A stretch of DNA of 64,000 nucleotides, taken from positions 62,001-126,000 of the forward strand of contig JBBQHP010000010.1 in NCBI GenBank assembly GCA_038324085.1, in the 5' to 3' direction. The stretch's first letter is position 1, and every line of letters starts with the position of its first letter. A program made the translations under genes and the position numbers. Shown here piece after piece: positions 24,816 to 34,180 of the stretch. Origin of the DNA: Ga0077523 sp038324085 (GTDB lineage: Bacteria > Pseudomonadota > Gammaproteobacteria > Burkholderiales > Ga0077523). Under the pieces are notes generated by a model. The model ran no database searches and was not told the DNA's origin. It saw only the letters and a list, made by a program, of their open reading frames with translations.

Positions 24816-25430
24816 TCACGCGCGGCGAAACATCACCGACAGATTGTTCGCGGGCATCGTGACGATCCCGTCCGGCATCAGGCCCGAGCTCGCGGCAGCT
24901 TCGGTGACCGTTGCGAGATCGCGCACCCCCCACGCCGGGTCGCGCTCGCGCAGACTCTCATCGAAGGCCTCGTTGCTCGGCGCCGTATGCGCGCCGTCGC
25001 GCCGGAACGGACCATAGAGACAGAGCAAGCCACCCGGCGACAGCGTGGCCGCCGCGTTGCGCATCAGGCCCAGGGTCGCGGCCCATGGCGATATGTGGAT
25101 CATGTTGATGCACAGGATCGCGTCGAACCCGCCGGCGACCGGCCAGCGCTCGCCCGCCGCGTCGATGTCGAGCGGAGCCTCCACGTTGGTGACGCCGCAA
25201 TGTCGGACCCATGCAACGATGCTCGCCCGATTGCCCGGATCGGGGTCGCTCGGCTGGAATGCGAGTCCCGGCAGCGACCGGGCGAACCAGACCACATGCT
25301 CGCCGGTGCCGCTGGCGATCTCGAGCACGGAACCCGATTCGGGCAGCGCGCTGCGCAACACCTCGAGGATCGGTCCCCGGTTGCGTTCAGTGGCGGGCGC
25401 GAACCGCCTCGCGTCAGTCGCGCCGGTCAT
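24816..25430 (-). CDS. DUF938 SAM-dependent methyltransferase
   Basis: 204 aa. Class I methyltransferase with the SAM loop VLEIASGTGEHVVWFA (35-50), then AFQPSDPDP and the DUF938 signature AILCINMIHISPW and GLLCLYGPFRRDG. The methyl acceptor is unknown. The ATG overlaps the stop of the dioxygenase gene by 4 bases, so the two are coupled and may act on the same molecule. Confidence 0.88.
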   Translation of the reverse strand: MTGATDARRFAPATERNRGPILEVLRSALPESGSVLEIASGTGEHVVWFARSLPGLAFQPSDPDPGNRASIVAWVRHCGVTNVEAPLDIDAAGERWPVAGGFDAILCINMIHISPWAATLGLMRNAAATLSPGGLLCLYGPFRRDGAHTAPSNEAFDESLRERDPAWGVRDLATVTEAAASSGLMPDGIVTMPANNLSVMFRRA

Positions 25431-26164
25431 GGCGCCTGGAAACCATCGCGGCGGTAAGTGAGCACGAGCGTGTCCCGGTGTCCCCCGACAGCGTCCGGCT
25501 GGATCGGTGTGGTTTCGTGGATCACGCGCGCATCGTCGAGCAGGATGGCGGTCCACGCCCGCTCGAGCACGAAGCGGATGCCGTGCGGTCCGTCGGCTTC
25601 GAACACGCGAGTCTCCCCGCCGCGCACGTTGTGCCGGTCCACCAGGATCACGGCGACGAAGTCCACGCCATCGCGATGCGCGCCCTCCGGCGTGGGGCGT
25701 CCCACGCCGGAGGCAGCATCGATCCGGAACTGGTGCGCCTCGATGTACCAGCGCTCCGCCGCCTCGACTCTGGCGAATTCGGTGCCCAGTCCGCAGAGCA
25801 AGCGGTGCCAGGCAGGGCTGGCCGTGAGTTCGGCATCGATGGGCTCGAACCAGCGCTCGATGCCACCATGCAGCGCGTTGTATGCCGTCGGCTGCCAGTG
25901 GGCTCGGTGTGGCACCCGGACAATCTCGTCGCCGGCGACCGCGTGCACGAAGCAGCTGTGACGGCGAAACCGGTAGGAACCGCCGTCGCGCAGGTGCTGA
26001 TCGAGGGGGAGGGCGTCCCACAGCGGGAGCCAGGCGTCGAAGCTGGCCACCGGGCAGGACGCGAGACGGCCGAGTTGGGCGGGAGGGACGATGACGAAGC
26101 CCTGGCCGCGCAGCGCCGCGGCTGGGGCTTCGGCTTCGAGGGACCAGCGGGGTACAGCGGTCAT
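25427..26164 (-). CDS. 2OG-Fe(II) dioxygenase (PF10014 / amino acid hydroxylase type)
   Basis: 245 aa. The iron site is read as H163-x-D165 in GAHRDGVDFV and H216 in ARVIHETTPI, with the 2OG-binding Arg in LVLTYRRDGF. This family includes bacterial L-isoleucine 4-hydroxylase and relatives of BsmA. A free amino acid substrate is plausible but not shown. It overlaps the DUF938 methyltransferase by 4 bases. No signal peptide. Confidence 0.82.
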   Translation of the reverse strand: MTAVPRWSLEAEAPAAALRGQGFVIVPPAQLGRLASCPVASFDAWLPLWDALPLDQHLRDGGSYRFRRHSCFVHAVAGDEIVRVPHRAHWQPTAYNALHGGIERWFEPIDAELTASPAWHRLLCGLGTEFARVEAAERWYIEAHQFRIDAASGVGRPTPEGAHRDGVDFVAVILVDRHNVRGGETRVFEADGPHGIRFVLERAWTAILLDDARVIHETTPIQPDAVGGHRDTLVLTYRRDGFQAP

Positions 26165-26291
26165 TGCTCGGCAGAGGTCGGTCGGGAGGCCGAGATGCTA
26201 ACGCACCCGCACCGTCGGCAGAACGGTTCGACCCCGACCGGGCGTAATCGTCCTATCCTCGGCGTCGTCCCCCTGCGTCGAGAACGCCCCG

Positions 26292-26669
26292 ATGACACGC
26301 TCCATCCTGCCGGAGGCCCGAATCCATCCGGCGATTCGCGACCGGATCGCGAACTACCATTCCGGCATTCGTGAAGAAGTGCGCGCCGCGCTCGCGACCG
26401 ATCGCGTCGTCGTGGTCGGCATGGCGCAGAACCCGTTCTGCAGGCGCGCCCGTACCGCGCTCTCTGCAGCCGGCATCGAGCACCGGTATCTGGAGTACGG
26501 CAGCTATCTCAGTCAGTGGCGCAGACGCAGCGCGCTGAAGATGTGGACCGGCTGGCCCACTTTTCCGATGGTATTCATCGACGGCACCCTCATCGGCGGC
26601 GCGAGCGAGGCGAAGGCGCTGATCGCGAGCGGCGCGCTGGCTGCGACGCTGTCGAAGCCAGCCGGTTGA
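26292..26669 (+). CDS. Monothiol glutaredoxin-like protein
   Basis: 125 aa with a thioredoxin-fold core from about residue 38: VVVVGMAQNPFCRRAR (single active-site C50, where classic glutaredoxins have CPYC), WPTFPMVFIDGTLIGGASE (cis-Pro loop and GSH site). An N-terminal ~35-residue helical extension (MTRSILPEARIHPAIRDR) is additional. The partner is unknown. It is convergent with the GST gene. Confidence 0.8.
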   Translation: MTRSILPEARIHPAIRDRIANYHSGIREEVRAALATDRVVVVGMAQNPFCRRARTALSAAGIEHRYLEYGSYLSQWRRRSALKMWTGWPTFPMVFIDGTLIGGASEAKALIASGALAATLSKPAG

Positions 26670-26746
26670 AGGCTGCGGACGTCCCACGCATCGCCGGGCG
26701 GCACTGTCTGGCCGGACGTCGTGCGCAACGGCGGACCGCAGGTTTG

Positions 26747-27466
26747 CTAGCGGCCCTCGAGTTCCGGGTAGTGCCGGAAGATGCCGTTTTCGTTGAACGG
26801 GATGCGGCGACTGGACGCCAGGTAGGCGGCGACGGCCGGCTGCGCCGCCACTCTGTGGTGCAATGCGCCCAGCGTGGGCCAGTCCGGCGCGAGTTTCGCG
26901 ATGGTCTTCGGAAACGCATAGCGCAGGCCTTCGAGCACATGGAACAGGGACAGGTCCACATAGGACAGCCTGCGCCCGACCATGCGGCCGCGATTCGCGG
27001 CCGCCACGCCCTCGAAATAGCCGAGGTATTTCGGCACGCGATCCTTCAGGAAGTACCTGGTACGGCGCCTGGCCTCGGCGCGCTGCTCACGGTAGTACAG
27101 GCCGAGGGCGATGGGATGGTGGGTATCGTGGACTTCGAACAGCAGATCGGTCACCGTGAGCTGGAGCTGATGCGCCCACAACCGGCCCGCTTCCGAGGCC
27201 GGGACCAGATCCAGGCGGGGGGCCAGATACTGGAGGATGTTCGCTGTCTGCGCGATGACGAGCTTGCCCGCTTTCAGGAACGGAGGGGCAAAGGGCGGTT
27301 GCGACAGGACCGCGTCGTTCATGAGACCAAGCATCGCCGGGACGCCCTTGCCGCGCCCCGAGAGCCGCGCGACGTCGACGTAATCGGCGCCGGCTGCTTC
27401 CAGAGCGAGCCGAACGAATTCTCCACGGCCGGGAATGCCAGGCCAGTAATACAGCTCATATCGCAT
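26747..27466 (-). CDS. Glutathione S-transferase
   Basis: 239 aa. The N-terminal thioredoxin-like domain starts MRYELYYWPGIPGRGEFVRLALEAAG (G-site Tyr near the start) with the APPFLKAG cis-Pro turn and QTANILQYL. The C-terminal helical domain contains YVDLSLFHVLEGLRYAFP. The pattern is closest to sigma/alpha-like GSTs. It probably conjugates or reduces electrophiles with glutathione; substrate unknown. Followed on the same strand by no close partner; the lactonase-like gene lies upstream. Confidence 0.85.
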   Translation of the reverse strand: MRYELYYWPGIPGRGEFVRLALEAAGADYVDVARLSGRGKGVPAMLGLMNDAVLSQPPFAPPFLKAGKLVIAQTANILQYLAPRLDLVPASEAGRLWAHQLQLTVTDLLFEVHDTHHPIALGLYYREQRAEARRRTRYFLKDRVPKYLGYFEGVAAANRGRMVGRRLSYVDLSLFHVLEGLRYAFPKTIAKLAPDWPTLGALHHRVAAQPAVAAYLASSRRIPFNENGIFRHYPELEGR

Positions 27467-27500
27467 CGGGCTCTCTTTCGAAGGACGGAGACCGTTGCCG

Positions 27501-28370
27501 CTATTCGACGGCTTCCGGGGCCTTGGGAATGGAGGCGCTCTGCGTGCGGTCGTGGTTGATCCACAGCACGGCCTTCTCGGTCACGAGCAGCTCCGCGATG
27601 CGTTCCATCGCTGCCAGCGATTGCTTGCGATCGAAATTGCGCGCCGGTACCCGCTTCTCGTCCCAGTTCTCGCGGAAATGCACCAGGTCTCCCGACAGGA
27701 CCACGGCACCTTGTTTCGGCAGGCGGACGAGCAGGGATTGGTGTCCCGGGGTGTGGCCCGGCGTCGACAGGATCGTCACGGATCCGTCGCCGAACACGTC
27801 GTGATCGCCCTCCAGCTTGACGACGGGATTGTCCCGCAGTCGCGCGTAGAGTGCGGGTGCGTAACCCACGTGCGTGGCATCGGGGCCGAAAGCAAGATCG
27901 TATTCCGCGCGCTGCACGAGCAGCGTGGCAGCCGTGAACAGATTGGCGTTGCCGACGTGATCCCCATGAAAATGAGAGAAGGCCAAGTCCGTGATGTCGG
28001 TGGGCGCGACCCCCAGGGCTTCGAGCTGTGATGCAAGGGTCTTGTGCACGTACAGCGTGAGCATCCCGTTCCCGACCACCACGCCGTCGGGCTTGGTCGC
28101 GATCGCGTCCGACATGCCGGAATCCCATAGCAACCAGCGCTCGCCATGGCGGATCAGGTAGCAGTTGTCACTGAATTCGCGCGCCACGCCCACGTCCACG
28201 CCGGGCGACCAGAGCGAAACATCGCTGGTCTTCGATTCGCCACATTCCAGGACATACATGCGATCCACGGTGGCGGGCGCCGTTGCGGCCGCCACCGAGG
28301 CCGCCGCGAGTGCCGCCACCGCAGCCAGCGAAGCATGGGCGAATCGTTGCAGTTCACGCGTCAGGTTCAT
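27501..28370 (-). CDS. Exported metallo-beta-lactamase-fold hydrolase (AHL lactonase family)
   Basis: 289 aa. An Ala-rich signal peptide (residues ~10-30) directs it out of the cytoplasm. The dinuclear zinc site SHFHGDHVGN (H133, H135, D137, H138) is complete, with STPGHTPGHQSLL and LSGDLVHF supplying further ligands. The layout matches the N-acyl homoserine lactonase group, but many secreted members hydrolyse other esters. GGAGG before the ATG supports the start. The GST gene lies 34 bases further on. Confidence 0.85.
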   Translation of the reverse strand: MNLTRELQRFAHASLAAVAALAAASVAAATAPATVDRMYVLECGESKTSDVSLWSPGVDVGVAREFSDNCYLIRHGERWLLWDSGMSDAIATKPDGVVVGNGMLTLYVHKTLASQLEALGVAPTDITDLAFSHFHGDHVGNANLFTAATLLVQRAEYDLAFGPDATHVGYAPALYARLRDNPVVKLEGDHDVFGDGSVTILSTPGHTPGHQSLLVRLPKQGAVVLSGDLVHFRENWDEKRVPARNFDRKQSLAAMERIAELLVTEKAVLWINHDRTQSASIPKAPEAVE

Positions 28371-28447
28371 GTTCGATTCCTCCGTCGGGTCGAAAGAAAT
28401 GGCCGGTCAGGCGTCCGGGACGGGCCCGGTGGTGCGCTCCGCCCGGC

Positions 28448-29239
28448 TCACCCGAAGCACGCGCGTACGACACCGCCTTCGACCCGAAGTGCGGCACCAT
28501 TGGTCGCCGATGCAAGCGGACTGCACACATAGGCCACCATGTGCGCGACTTCGTCCGTGGTGGCATAGCGCTTCAACAGCGACGTGGGGCGGATCTTCTC
28601 GAAGAACTCCTTCTCGACCTCGGCAAACGGCCTGCCCGGTGCGCGCTTCGCGATGGCGGCCTTGTTGCCGTCCGACAGCGTCGGTCCCGGCAGAACGGCA
28701 TTCACCGTGACCCCGGTGCCCGCGCACGATTCGGCCAGGCCGCGCGAGATCGCGAGCTGTGCGGTCTTGGTCATGCCGTAGTGGACCATGTCCGGCGGGA
28801 TCTGGATGCCGCTTTCGCTGCTGATGAACACGACCCGCCCCCAGTCTCGCTGCTTCATCGCCGGCAGGTAGGCGCGCGACAGCCGCACGCCGCTCATCAC
28901 GTTGACGTCGAAATAGTGTTGCCAATCCGCATCCGTGATGTCGGCAAATGCCTTGCGCTCGAAGATGCCGAGATTGTTGACGAGGATGTCCACCGTCGGA
29001 AACCGGTGCACCAGTTCCGCCGCCGCCGCGGCCGTCGCCAGATCGCCCACGAAGGTGCCCACCTCGACCCCGGGCGCCGCGGCGCGGATGTTCGCGACTG
29101 CGTCGGTCACCGCACCTGCCTCGCGACCGTTGATGATGACGTGGGCACCTTCGGCGGCGAGCGCCCGCGCGATGGCGAGGCCGATGCCCTTGCTGGAACC
29201 GGAGATGAGGGCGAGCTTTCCTTGCAATTGCAGGTCCAT
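28448..29239 (-). CDS. Short-chain dehydrogenase/reductase
   Basis: 263 aa. NAD(P)-binding GSSKGIG (14-20), NNLG segment (DILVNNLGIF), active-site Ser in VVFISSESGIQ and YGMTK (YxxxK). The C-terminal RVEGGVVRACFG closes the Rossmann sheet. This closely resembles the 3-oxoacyl-ACP reductase-like SDRs of unknown substrate. The chosen ATG follows GGGGA; earlier codons have no family match. Confidence 0.88.
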   Translation of the reverse strand: MDLQLQGKLALISGSSKGIGLAIARALAAEGAHVIINGREAGAVTDAVANIRAAAPGVEVGTFVGDLATAAAAAELVHRFPTVDILVNNLGIFERKAFADITDADWQHYFDVNVMSGVRLSRAYLPAMKQRDWGRVVFISSESGIQIPPDMVHYGMTKTAQLAISRGLAESCAGTGVTVNAVLPGPTLSDGNKAAIAKRAPGRPFAEVEKEFFEKIRPTSLLKRYATTDEVAHMVAYVCSPLASATNGAALRVEGGVVRACFG

Positions 29240-29355
29240 GAGCGATTTCCCCTGGTTGGAAGGCGATTCGATCGAGTCGTGAATGATAGGCGGGCGCCGC
29301 ACCAAGCCGCCACTGTCCCGGCCGGCTCGAGCCCGACCCGGGGCGCGTTGAGACC

Positions 29356-30618
29356 CTAGCGATTGATCGGCAGCGCGGCGATGCGTCGCTCGATCTCCTC
29401 GGTCATCCTGACGTATTCCGGAGCGCCCTCACCACCGAAACGGCGCACGAACTCGGCCTCGGGCATGAACTCGGGCAGGTCGGCAGTCGCCGGCATGAGG
29501 TCCGCTTCGGCTGCCCCTGCGGCCATGCGCTGCTGGAGCTTGCGGGCGGTGTCGGCGCCACCCGTGGCGAGCTCGCCGAAACGCGTGCCCGCGCCATCCG
29601 CGGCGATGTCGTTGAACGAGAAACCGCTGCCGCCGCGCGAGTCGTCGATCTCCTTGTAGAGTCCGATGGCGTTGGCGAGCGATTTTCCGGCATGGGCGGA
29701 CAGGGCGGCAGAGACGAGAAAGTGCTTCGGGAAATCGTCGCGGCCGTTCAGTGTGACCACCGCTTTGCCCGCCCGGGGCCAATCCTTGGCGGGCGCCAGG
29801 ACCGTGGCGAGGTCCTGCCCGGTCACGTGGAAGGCGAGCACGACGATGGCGGCGCGATTCTCGGCCACGGCGTCGCCCGCGGCCGAACGCTCCGCGGCCA
29901 GTTCGAACAGCGGCCGCATGAGGTCGACGATCGACGTGCTCCTGCCAGCGTCGGGTGCGCGCCTGCTCGCTTCGGCGAGTCTGGCCTGATAGAGGCGCAG
30001 ACGTTCCTGCTCGTCCGGCGGCACGGCGGCGGCCTGCAGGCGCGCCGGCGCGCCTTCGGGCCACTCGTAGCGCACGCTCAACCTGCCGTCGTCCACCTTG
30101 AGGTCGCGGATCATCCCCGCCGCAAGGCGGACGTCTTCGTCGCGGAGCAGGAGCGGCAGCATCCGCCGCAGCGCCGAGTCGGCGAGCGAGCCGGGAACCT
30201 CCAGACTGCCGATGCGCAGGTACTGGACCCTTGGAACGCCCGACGCCTCGCCCAGGGTTGCGTCGACATTCAGGTAGTCGCCAAAGGGGTTGTGCGCGAG
30301 GCGCGAGCTCAGGCCCACGTGCAGTGTGCCCGGCTGCAGCACGACCCGCGCGCTGCCATGCGCGTACAGGTGGGCAATGAAATTTGCCGCAAGATCCACG
30401 TCCGGCTGGTCCAGCGTGACGGTGCGCACGTCCCCCGGACGCAGTTTGATGGGATTGTTGCGCTCGAGGATGCGGTGCGCGCGCGCGACGTGCTCGGGTG
30501 TGAATTCGGCGTCACGGTTCACCAGCGGTTGCCGTTCGAAGATCATGGAGGCTACGACGACCGCTGCGATCAGTGGCGCGACCAGCAGGATCGCCAGCAC
30601 CCAAAGGAGCTTGCGCAT
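29356..30618 (-). CDS. Membrane-anchored protein of unknown function
   Basis: 420 aa with a single N-terminal membrane helix (KLLWVLAILLVAPLIAAVVVASMIF) and a large domain that would be periplasmic. Visible elements include LRPGDVRTVTLDQPDVDLAANFIAH and a C-terminal GFSFNDIAADGAGTRFGELAT, reminiscent of conserved hypothetical proteobacterial proteins. I do not recognise an enzymatic motif. It begins 10 bases after the stop of the dihaem cytochrome c gene, so they are probably co-transcribed. Confidence 0.7.
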   Translation of the reverse strand: MRKLLWVLAILLVAPLIAAVVVASMIFERQPLVNRDAEFTPEHVARAHRILERNNPIKLRPGDVRTVTLDQPDVDLAANFIAHLYAHGSARVVLQPGTLHVGLSSRLAHNPFGDYLNVDATLGEASGVPRVQYLRIGSLEVPGSLADSALRRMLPLLLRDEDVRLAAGMIRDLKVDDGRLSVRYEWPEGAPARLQAAAVPPDEQERLRLYQARLAEASRRAPDAGRSTSIVDLMRPLFELAAERSAAGDAVAENRAAIVVLAFHVTGQDLATVLAPAKDWPRAGKAVVTLNGRDDFPKHFLVSAALSAHAGKSLANAIGLYKEIDDSRGGSGFSFNDIAADGAGTRFGELATGGADTARKLQQRMAAGAAEADLMPATADLPEFMPEAEFVRRFGGEGAPEYVRMTEEIERRIAALPINR

Positions 30619-30628
30619 CGCGCGAGCG

Positions 30629-31573
30629 TCAGGGCGCGCGCGACGCGGCGTAGGCCGCGATCGCCACCATGTCCGCTTCGCTCAACGGGGCCACCACCGC
30701 CTTCATGAGTTCGCTCCATGGGCCCTTGCGCGCACCGTGCTGCATGTCGTAGAGCTGGCGCACGAGGTAACTCGGGGAGCGTCCGGCGAGCGCCGGCACC
30801 GGTCCGAGGCCCTTGAGGTCGGCGCCGTGGCAGACGCCGCAGGCAGTCGTCTTGCCACCGGCGATCAGCGCTTCGCCCCGGGCGATGCTGCCGACCGGCA
30901 CATACGCGATGAACGGCGATCTGGCGTCACGCAATTCCGTGCGCTCGAGGTCCATGGGCATCTCGATCACGCGCTCGCTGATGGGTTCGGCGCCCGCGGG
31001 TTCGGAAGCGACGAGCATCCAGCCGGCGACGTGCGTCGTCGGTACCGTATCCGTCTCGATCACCTTGATCCAGGGCCGGGGCTCGAGACTGGAGAAATAC
31101 TCGGCGGCGGCCTGGACATCTGCCTCCGTTGCCTGTTTCGCGAGCGCCACCATGAGATTTGCCGGGAGGTTCGCCGGCTCGGAGCTGTGCCGCGCGCCGT
31201 TCTTGAAATCGGCCACCTGCTGGAGGATGTAGCTGAGCGGAAGACCGGCCAGACTCGCGTTCTCCGGTCGGCCGAGTCCATTGGGCAGATGGCAGTAGGC
31301 GCACGCGAAGACGGCCGGTTTGCGACCGAATGCCACGCTGTCGGGCATCGGCGGGTGATCCGCGGGATGCCAATCGGGCGCCGCGAAGAGGTTGCGGATC
31401 TGCGTCAGCGAGAACGTCACCGGGCTGTCCGGAACGTGCCTGGGCACGCCGTCGTCGGGTGCGGGCTGGATGCCGGGCGGATTGACCGGATACGCCCAGG
31501 GCGGAACGGAATCGGCTGCGCTGGCGGAAAGCGCGGTGGCGAGCAGGAAGACCAGGGCGACGGCATTCTTCAC
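30629..31573 (-). CDS. Dihaem cytochrome c
   Basis: 314 aa. GTG start, supported by GGGAGGG seven bases upstream, places a signal peptide (KNAVALVFLLATALSASA) at the N-terminus. Two haem motifs are present: CAYCH near residue 91 and CGVCH in the C-terminal half, with LAGLPLSYILQQVADF and LAGRSPSYLVRQLYDM showing that the two halves are duplicated cytochrome domains. Probably a periplasmic electron carrier. Its operon mate is the membrane-anchored unknown protein. Confidence 0.85.
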   Translation of the reverse strand: MKNAVALVFLLATALSASAADSVPPWAYPVNPPGIQPAPDDGVPRHVPDSPVTFSLTQIRNLFAAPDWHPADHPPMPDSVAFGRKPAVFACAYCHLPNGLGRPENASLAGLPLSYILQQVADFKNGARHSSEPANLPANLMVALAKQATEADVQAAAEYFSSLEPRPWIKVIETDTVPTTHVAGWMLVASEPAGAEPISERVIEMPMDLERTELRDARSPFIAYVPVGSIARGEALIAGGKTTACGVCHGADLKGLGPVPALAGRSPSYLVRQLYDMQHGARKGPWSELMKAVVAPLSEADMVAIAAYAASRAP

Positions 31574-31707
31574 GATTGTTCCCTCCCATGCGGTAATTGT
31601 TGTCGAAGGCACCAGGCAAGCGCGCGGTGCGTCGCGCGGGTTCCACCGTGCTTCGGGATTCTACGATGCCGGATCACCCCGGCGCGGCAGGCGCGGACCA
31701 CTCTCCG

Positions 31708-32655
31708 TCACGGTCCTCCGCTGCCGCTCAGCGCGATCGCGAGCGGCGTCGTCAGCACGGAGAGGGCGGTCGACAGCACCATGCTGGAGGCCACCGCACT
31801 TTGCAGCGAGTCGAACTGGCGCGCCATCACGTAGACATTGACGCCCACCGCGAGCGACGCGAGGAGCACGACCGCCTGCCGGTCGATCACCGACAATCCC
31901 AGCGCGACCGCCAGTGCCCATACGACCAGCGGCTGGAACAGCAGCTTCAGCACGGTTATGCCCAGGCCGGGGCGCCAGCTGGAGCGCAGGCCGTACTCGG
32001 CGAGCCCCATGCCGACGACGATCAGCGCCAGCGGAACGGCCGATTGGCCGATGAGCCGCAGCGGCTCGTCCACCATTCCCGGAAGCGGCAGGCCCAGTGC
32101 GCCGAAGGCCGCACCGGAGAGCACGGCGGCGATCACGGGCGTGCTGACCACCTTGTGCGCGGTCGTGAAGAATGCGCGCAGGGACATCGCGCCGTGCCTG
32201 GCCCATTCGACCGAGATCGTGACCAGGGTCCAGAGGATCAGCGCATTGAACACGATGACCAGGCTGATCGGCGCCAGCGCGGCCTCGCCCAGGGTCGCCT
32301 TGGCGAGCGGGATGCCGAGCAGCACGTTGTTGGAGAACACGCCGCCCAGGGCGAACACCGATTGCCCGACGCCGTCGAGATGGAACACCATCGCGCCGAC
32401 GATGCGCCCGGCCACGAACGTGATGAAGCACCCGCCGAAGAACGCGATCAGCAGGCGCGAGTCGACGGCCGACAATCGGTCCGGATCGCTCATCAGGCGG
32501 AACAGCAGCGCCGGAATCGCCAGCGAAAAGACGAAGGCGGCGAGGCCTTCGCTCACCACCTTGGGCCATTGACGCGACGTCGCCATGGCGTAACCGATGG
32601 CCACCAGAACGAAATGTGGCGCGGTGATCGAGAGCTGTTGGAGAAAGGTCGACAT
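31708..32655 (-). CDS. AEC family transporter (auxin efflux carrier type)
   Basis: 315 aa, about ten hydrophobic segments in two halves. Family features are FALGGVFSNNVLLGIPLAKATLG and VPLALIVVGMGLAEYG, with the usual two-helix break motifs. Members export or import organic acids such as malonate, malate or auxin-like acids. The start MSTFLQQLSI was preferred since the longer frame adds only Arg/Pro-rich shadow sequence. It stands between the cytochrome c and Lpd-type genes. Confidence 0.85.
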   Translation of the reverse strand: MSTFLQQLSITAPHFVLVAIGYAMATSRQWPKVVSEGLAAFVFSLAIPALLFRLMSDPDRLSAVDSRLLIAFFGGCFITFVAGRIVGAMVFHLDGVGQSVFALGGVFSNNVLLGIPLAKATLGEAALAPISLVIVFNALILWTLVTISVEWARHGAMSLRAFFTTAHKVVSTPVIAAVLSGAAFGALGLPLPGMVDEPLRLIGQSAVPLALIVVGMGLAEYGLRSSWRPGLGITVLKLLFQPLVVWALAVALGLSVIDRQAVVLLASLAVGVNVYVMARQFDSLQSAVASSMVLSTALSVLTTPLAIALSGSGGP

Positions 32656-32693
32656 GGGGTCCGGCGCCGCCGGATTGTCCCATGTCCGTCCGG

Positions 32694-34115
32694 TCAGGCC
32701 GCGCGGCGGCCCTGCTTGCCGTGGTCCGCGAGCTTGGCGGCGGCATTTCGCAACGCGGTGCGCAGACCTTCTTCCACGACCGGATGGTAGAACGGCATCT
32801 CGAGCATGCGCTGCACGGTCATGCCGCTCTGGATGCCCCACCCGAGCAGATGCGCAAGGTGCTCCGCGTCGGGTCCGATCATTTCGGCGCCCAGGACGCG
32901 CCCGTCGCGGGCATGTGCGTAGACGTGCATCAGGCCGCGGTTGCGCAGCATGACCCGGGCGCGTCCCTGGTCCTCGAACGACGCCACGCCCACGACGACA
33001 CCGGCCGGGTCGAGGTCGGCCCAGCGCGCGCCCACCGTCGCGAGCTGCGGGTCGGAGAACACGATGCCGAGCGGGGCGCGGCGCAGGCCCGGACGAACCG
33101 CCGGAAAATGCGCTGCGTTCTCGCCCGCGATACGACCTTCGTCGGCGGCTTCGTGCAACAGCGGCAGGTCGTCGTTGGCATCACCCGCGATGAAGATGTT
33201 GCTGTCGCCGCAGCGCATCGTGCTGGGGTCGAACAGCGGCACGCCGCGAGCATCGAGCGCGAGCCCGACGGATTCGAACCCGAGGTCGCGTACGTTGGGG
33301 GTGCGCCCCGTCGCTGCGATCACGGTGTCCACGACGCACTCGCGGGAACCGCCGCCATCCGATGCGATCCAGCGTACACGCACGCCGGCATCGATCCGCG
33401 TCAGCGCAACGTCACGGGCGCCCGGGTCCAAAGGAAACTCCGCATTGAAGGTACGGGCGGCGTACGCGCGCACCTCAGGGTCGGTGAACGGGCCGAGGCT
33501 GCCGCTCACGCCCAGCACCTGCACGGCCACGCCGAGGCGATGCAGCGCCTGGCCCAGCTCGAGCCCGATCACGCCGGGACCGAAGACGGCGACCGAACGC
33601 GGCAGATCCTGCCAATCGAAGACGTGGTCATTGACGACGAGCCGGTCCTGTGCGGCGCGCAGTGCGGGCGGAATGCTGGGCGACGAGCCCGTGGCCACGA
33701 CCGCGGTGCCGAACTGGACCGTGGTGTGGTCGTCCACGACCAGCCTGCCATGTCCGGCAAAACGCGCACGACCGATGAGGCGGTCCTCCTCGGCGATATT
33801 CTCGACTGCGTCGACGACGAAGTCCACGAAGCGGTCGCGCTCGCGCCGCACGCGTGCCATGACCGCTGCTCCGTCCACCCGGAGCCGGCCTTCCAGGCGC
33901 AGGCCGAAGCTGTCCCAGTTCGCAAGTCCGTGCGCCGCATCCGCAGCAGCGATCAACAGCTTGCTCGGCATGCAACCCACGCGGGCGCAGGTAGTGCCAT
34001 GAGGGCCCGCCTCGATGATGACGGCGCGTTTGCCGGCGGCCCGCGCAGCGCGATACGCTGCCAGGCCGGCGGTGCCGGCGCCGATGATGGCCACGTCGAC
34101 CTGGAGGATGCGCAT
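32694..34115 (-). CDS. Dihydrolipoyl dehydrogenase-like disulfide oxidoreductase
   Basis: 473 aa. FAD site VAIIGAGTAGLAAYRAAR, redox pair in GTTCARVGCMPSK (CxxxxC), NAD site VAVFGPGVIGLELGQAL, FAD contact NIFIAGDAND and the active-site His-Glu in MPFYHPVVEEGLRTAL. These features fit the Lpd/mercuric reductase class, but the usual CLNVGC is CARVGC and there is no lipoyl domain, unlike the pyruvate-dehydrogenase E3 at 62053-63825. It lies 65 bases after the peroxiredoxin-glutaredoxin gene on the same strand, so it may belong to the peroxide response. Confidence 0.87.
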   Translation of the reverse strand: MRILQVDVAIIGAGTAGLAAYRAARAAGKRAVIIEAGPHGTTCARVGCMPSKLLIAAADAAHGLANWDSFGLRLEGRLRVDGAAVMARVRRERDRFVDFVVDAVENIAEEDRLIGRARFAGHGRLVVDDHTTVQFGTAVVATGSSPSIPPALRAAQDRLVVNDHVFDWQDLPRSVAVFGPGVIGLELGQALHRLGVAVQVLGVSGSLGPFTDPEVRAYAARTFNAEFPLDPGARDVALTRIDAGVRVRWIASDGGGSRECVVDTVIAATGRTPNVRDLGFESVGLALDARGVPLFDPSTMRCGDSNIFIAGDANDDLPLLHEAADEGRIAGENAAHFPAVRPGLRRAPLGIVFSDPQLATVGARWADLDPAGVVVGVASFEDQGRARVMLRNRGLMHVYAHARDGRVLGAEMIGPDAEHLAHLLGWGIQSGMTVQRMLEMPFYHPVVEEGLRTALRNAAAKLADHGKQGRRAA

Positions 34116-34180
34116 CGGTATTCGATTCCTGGAAAAGTCGCGGGGCCGGCGTACCGGCCCCGCTGGTTGCCGCCGGCCGC

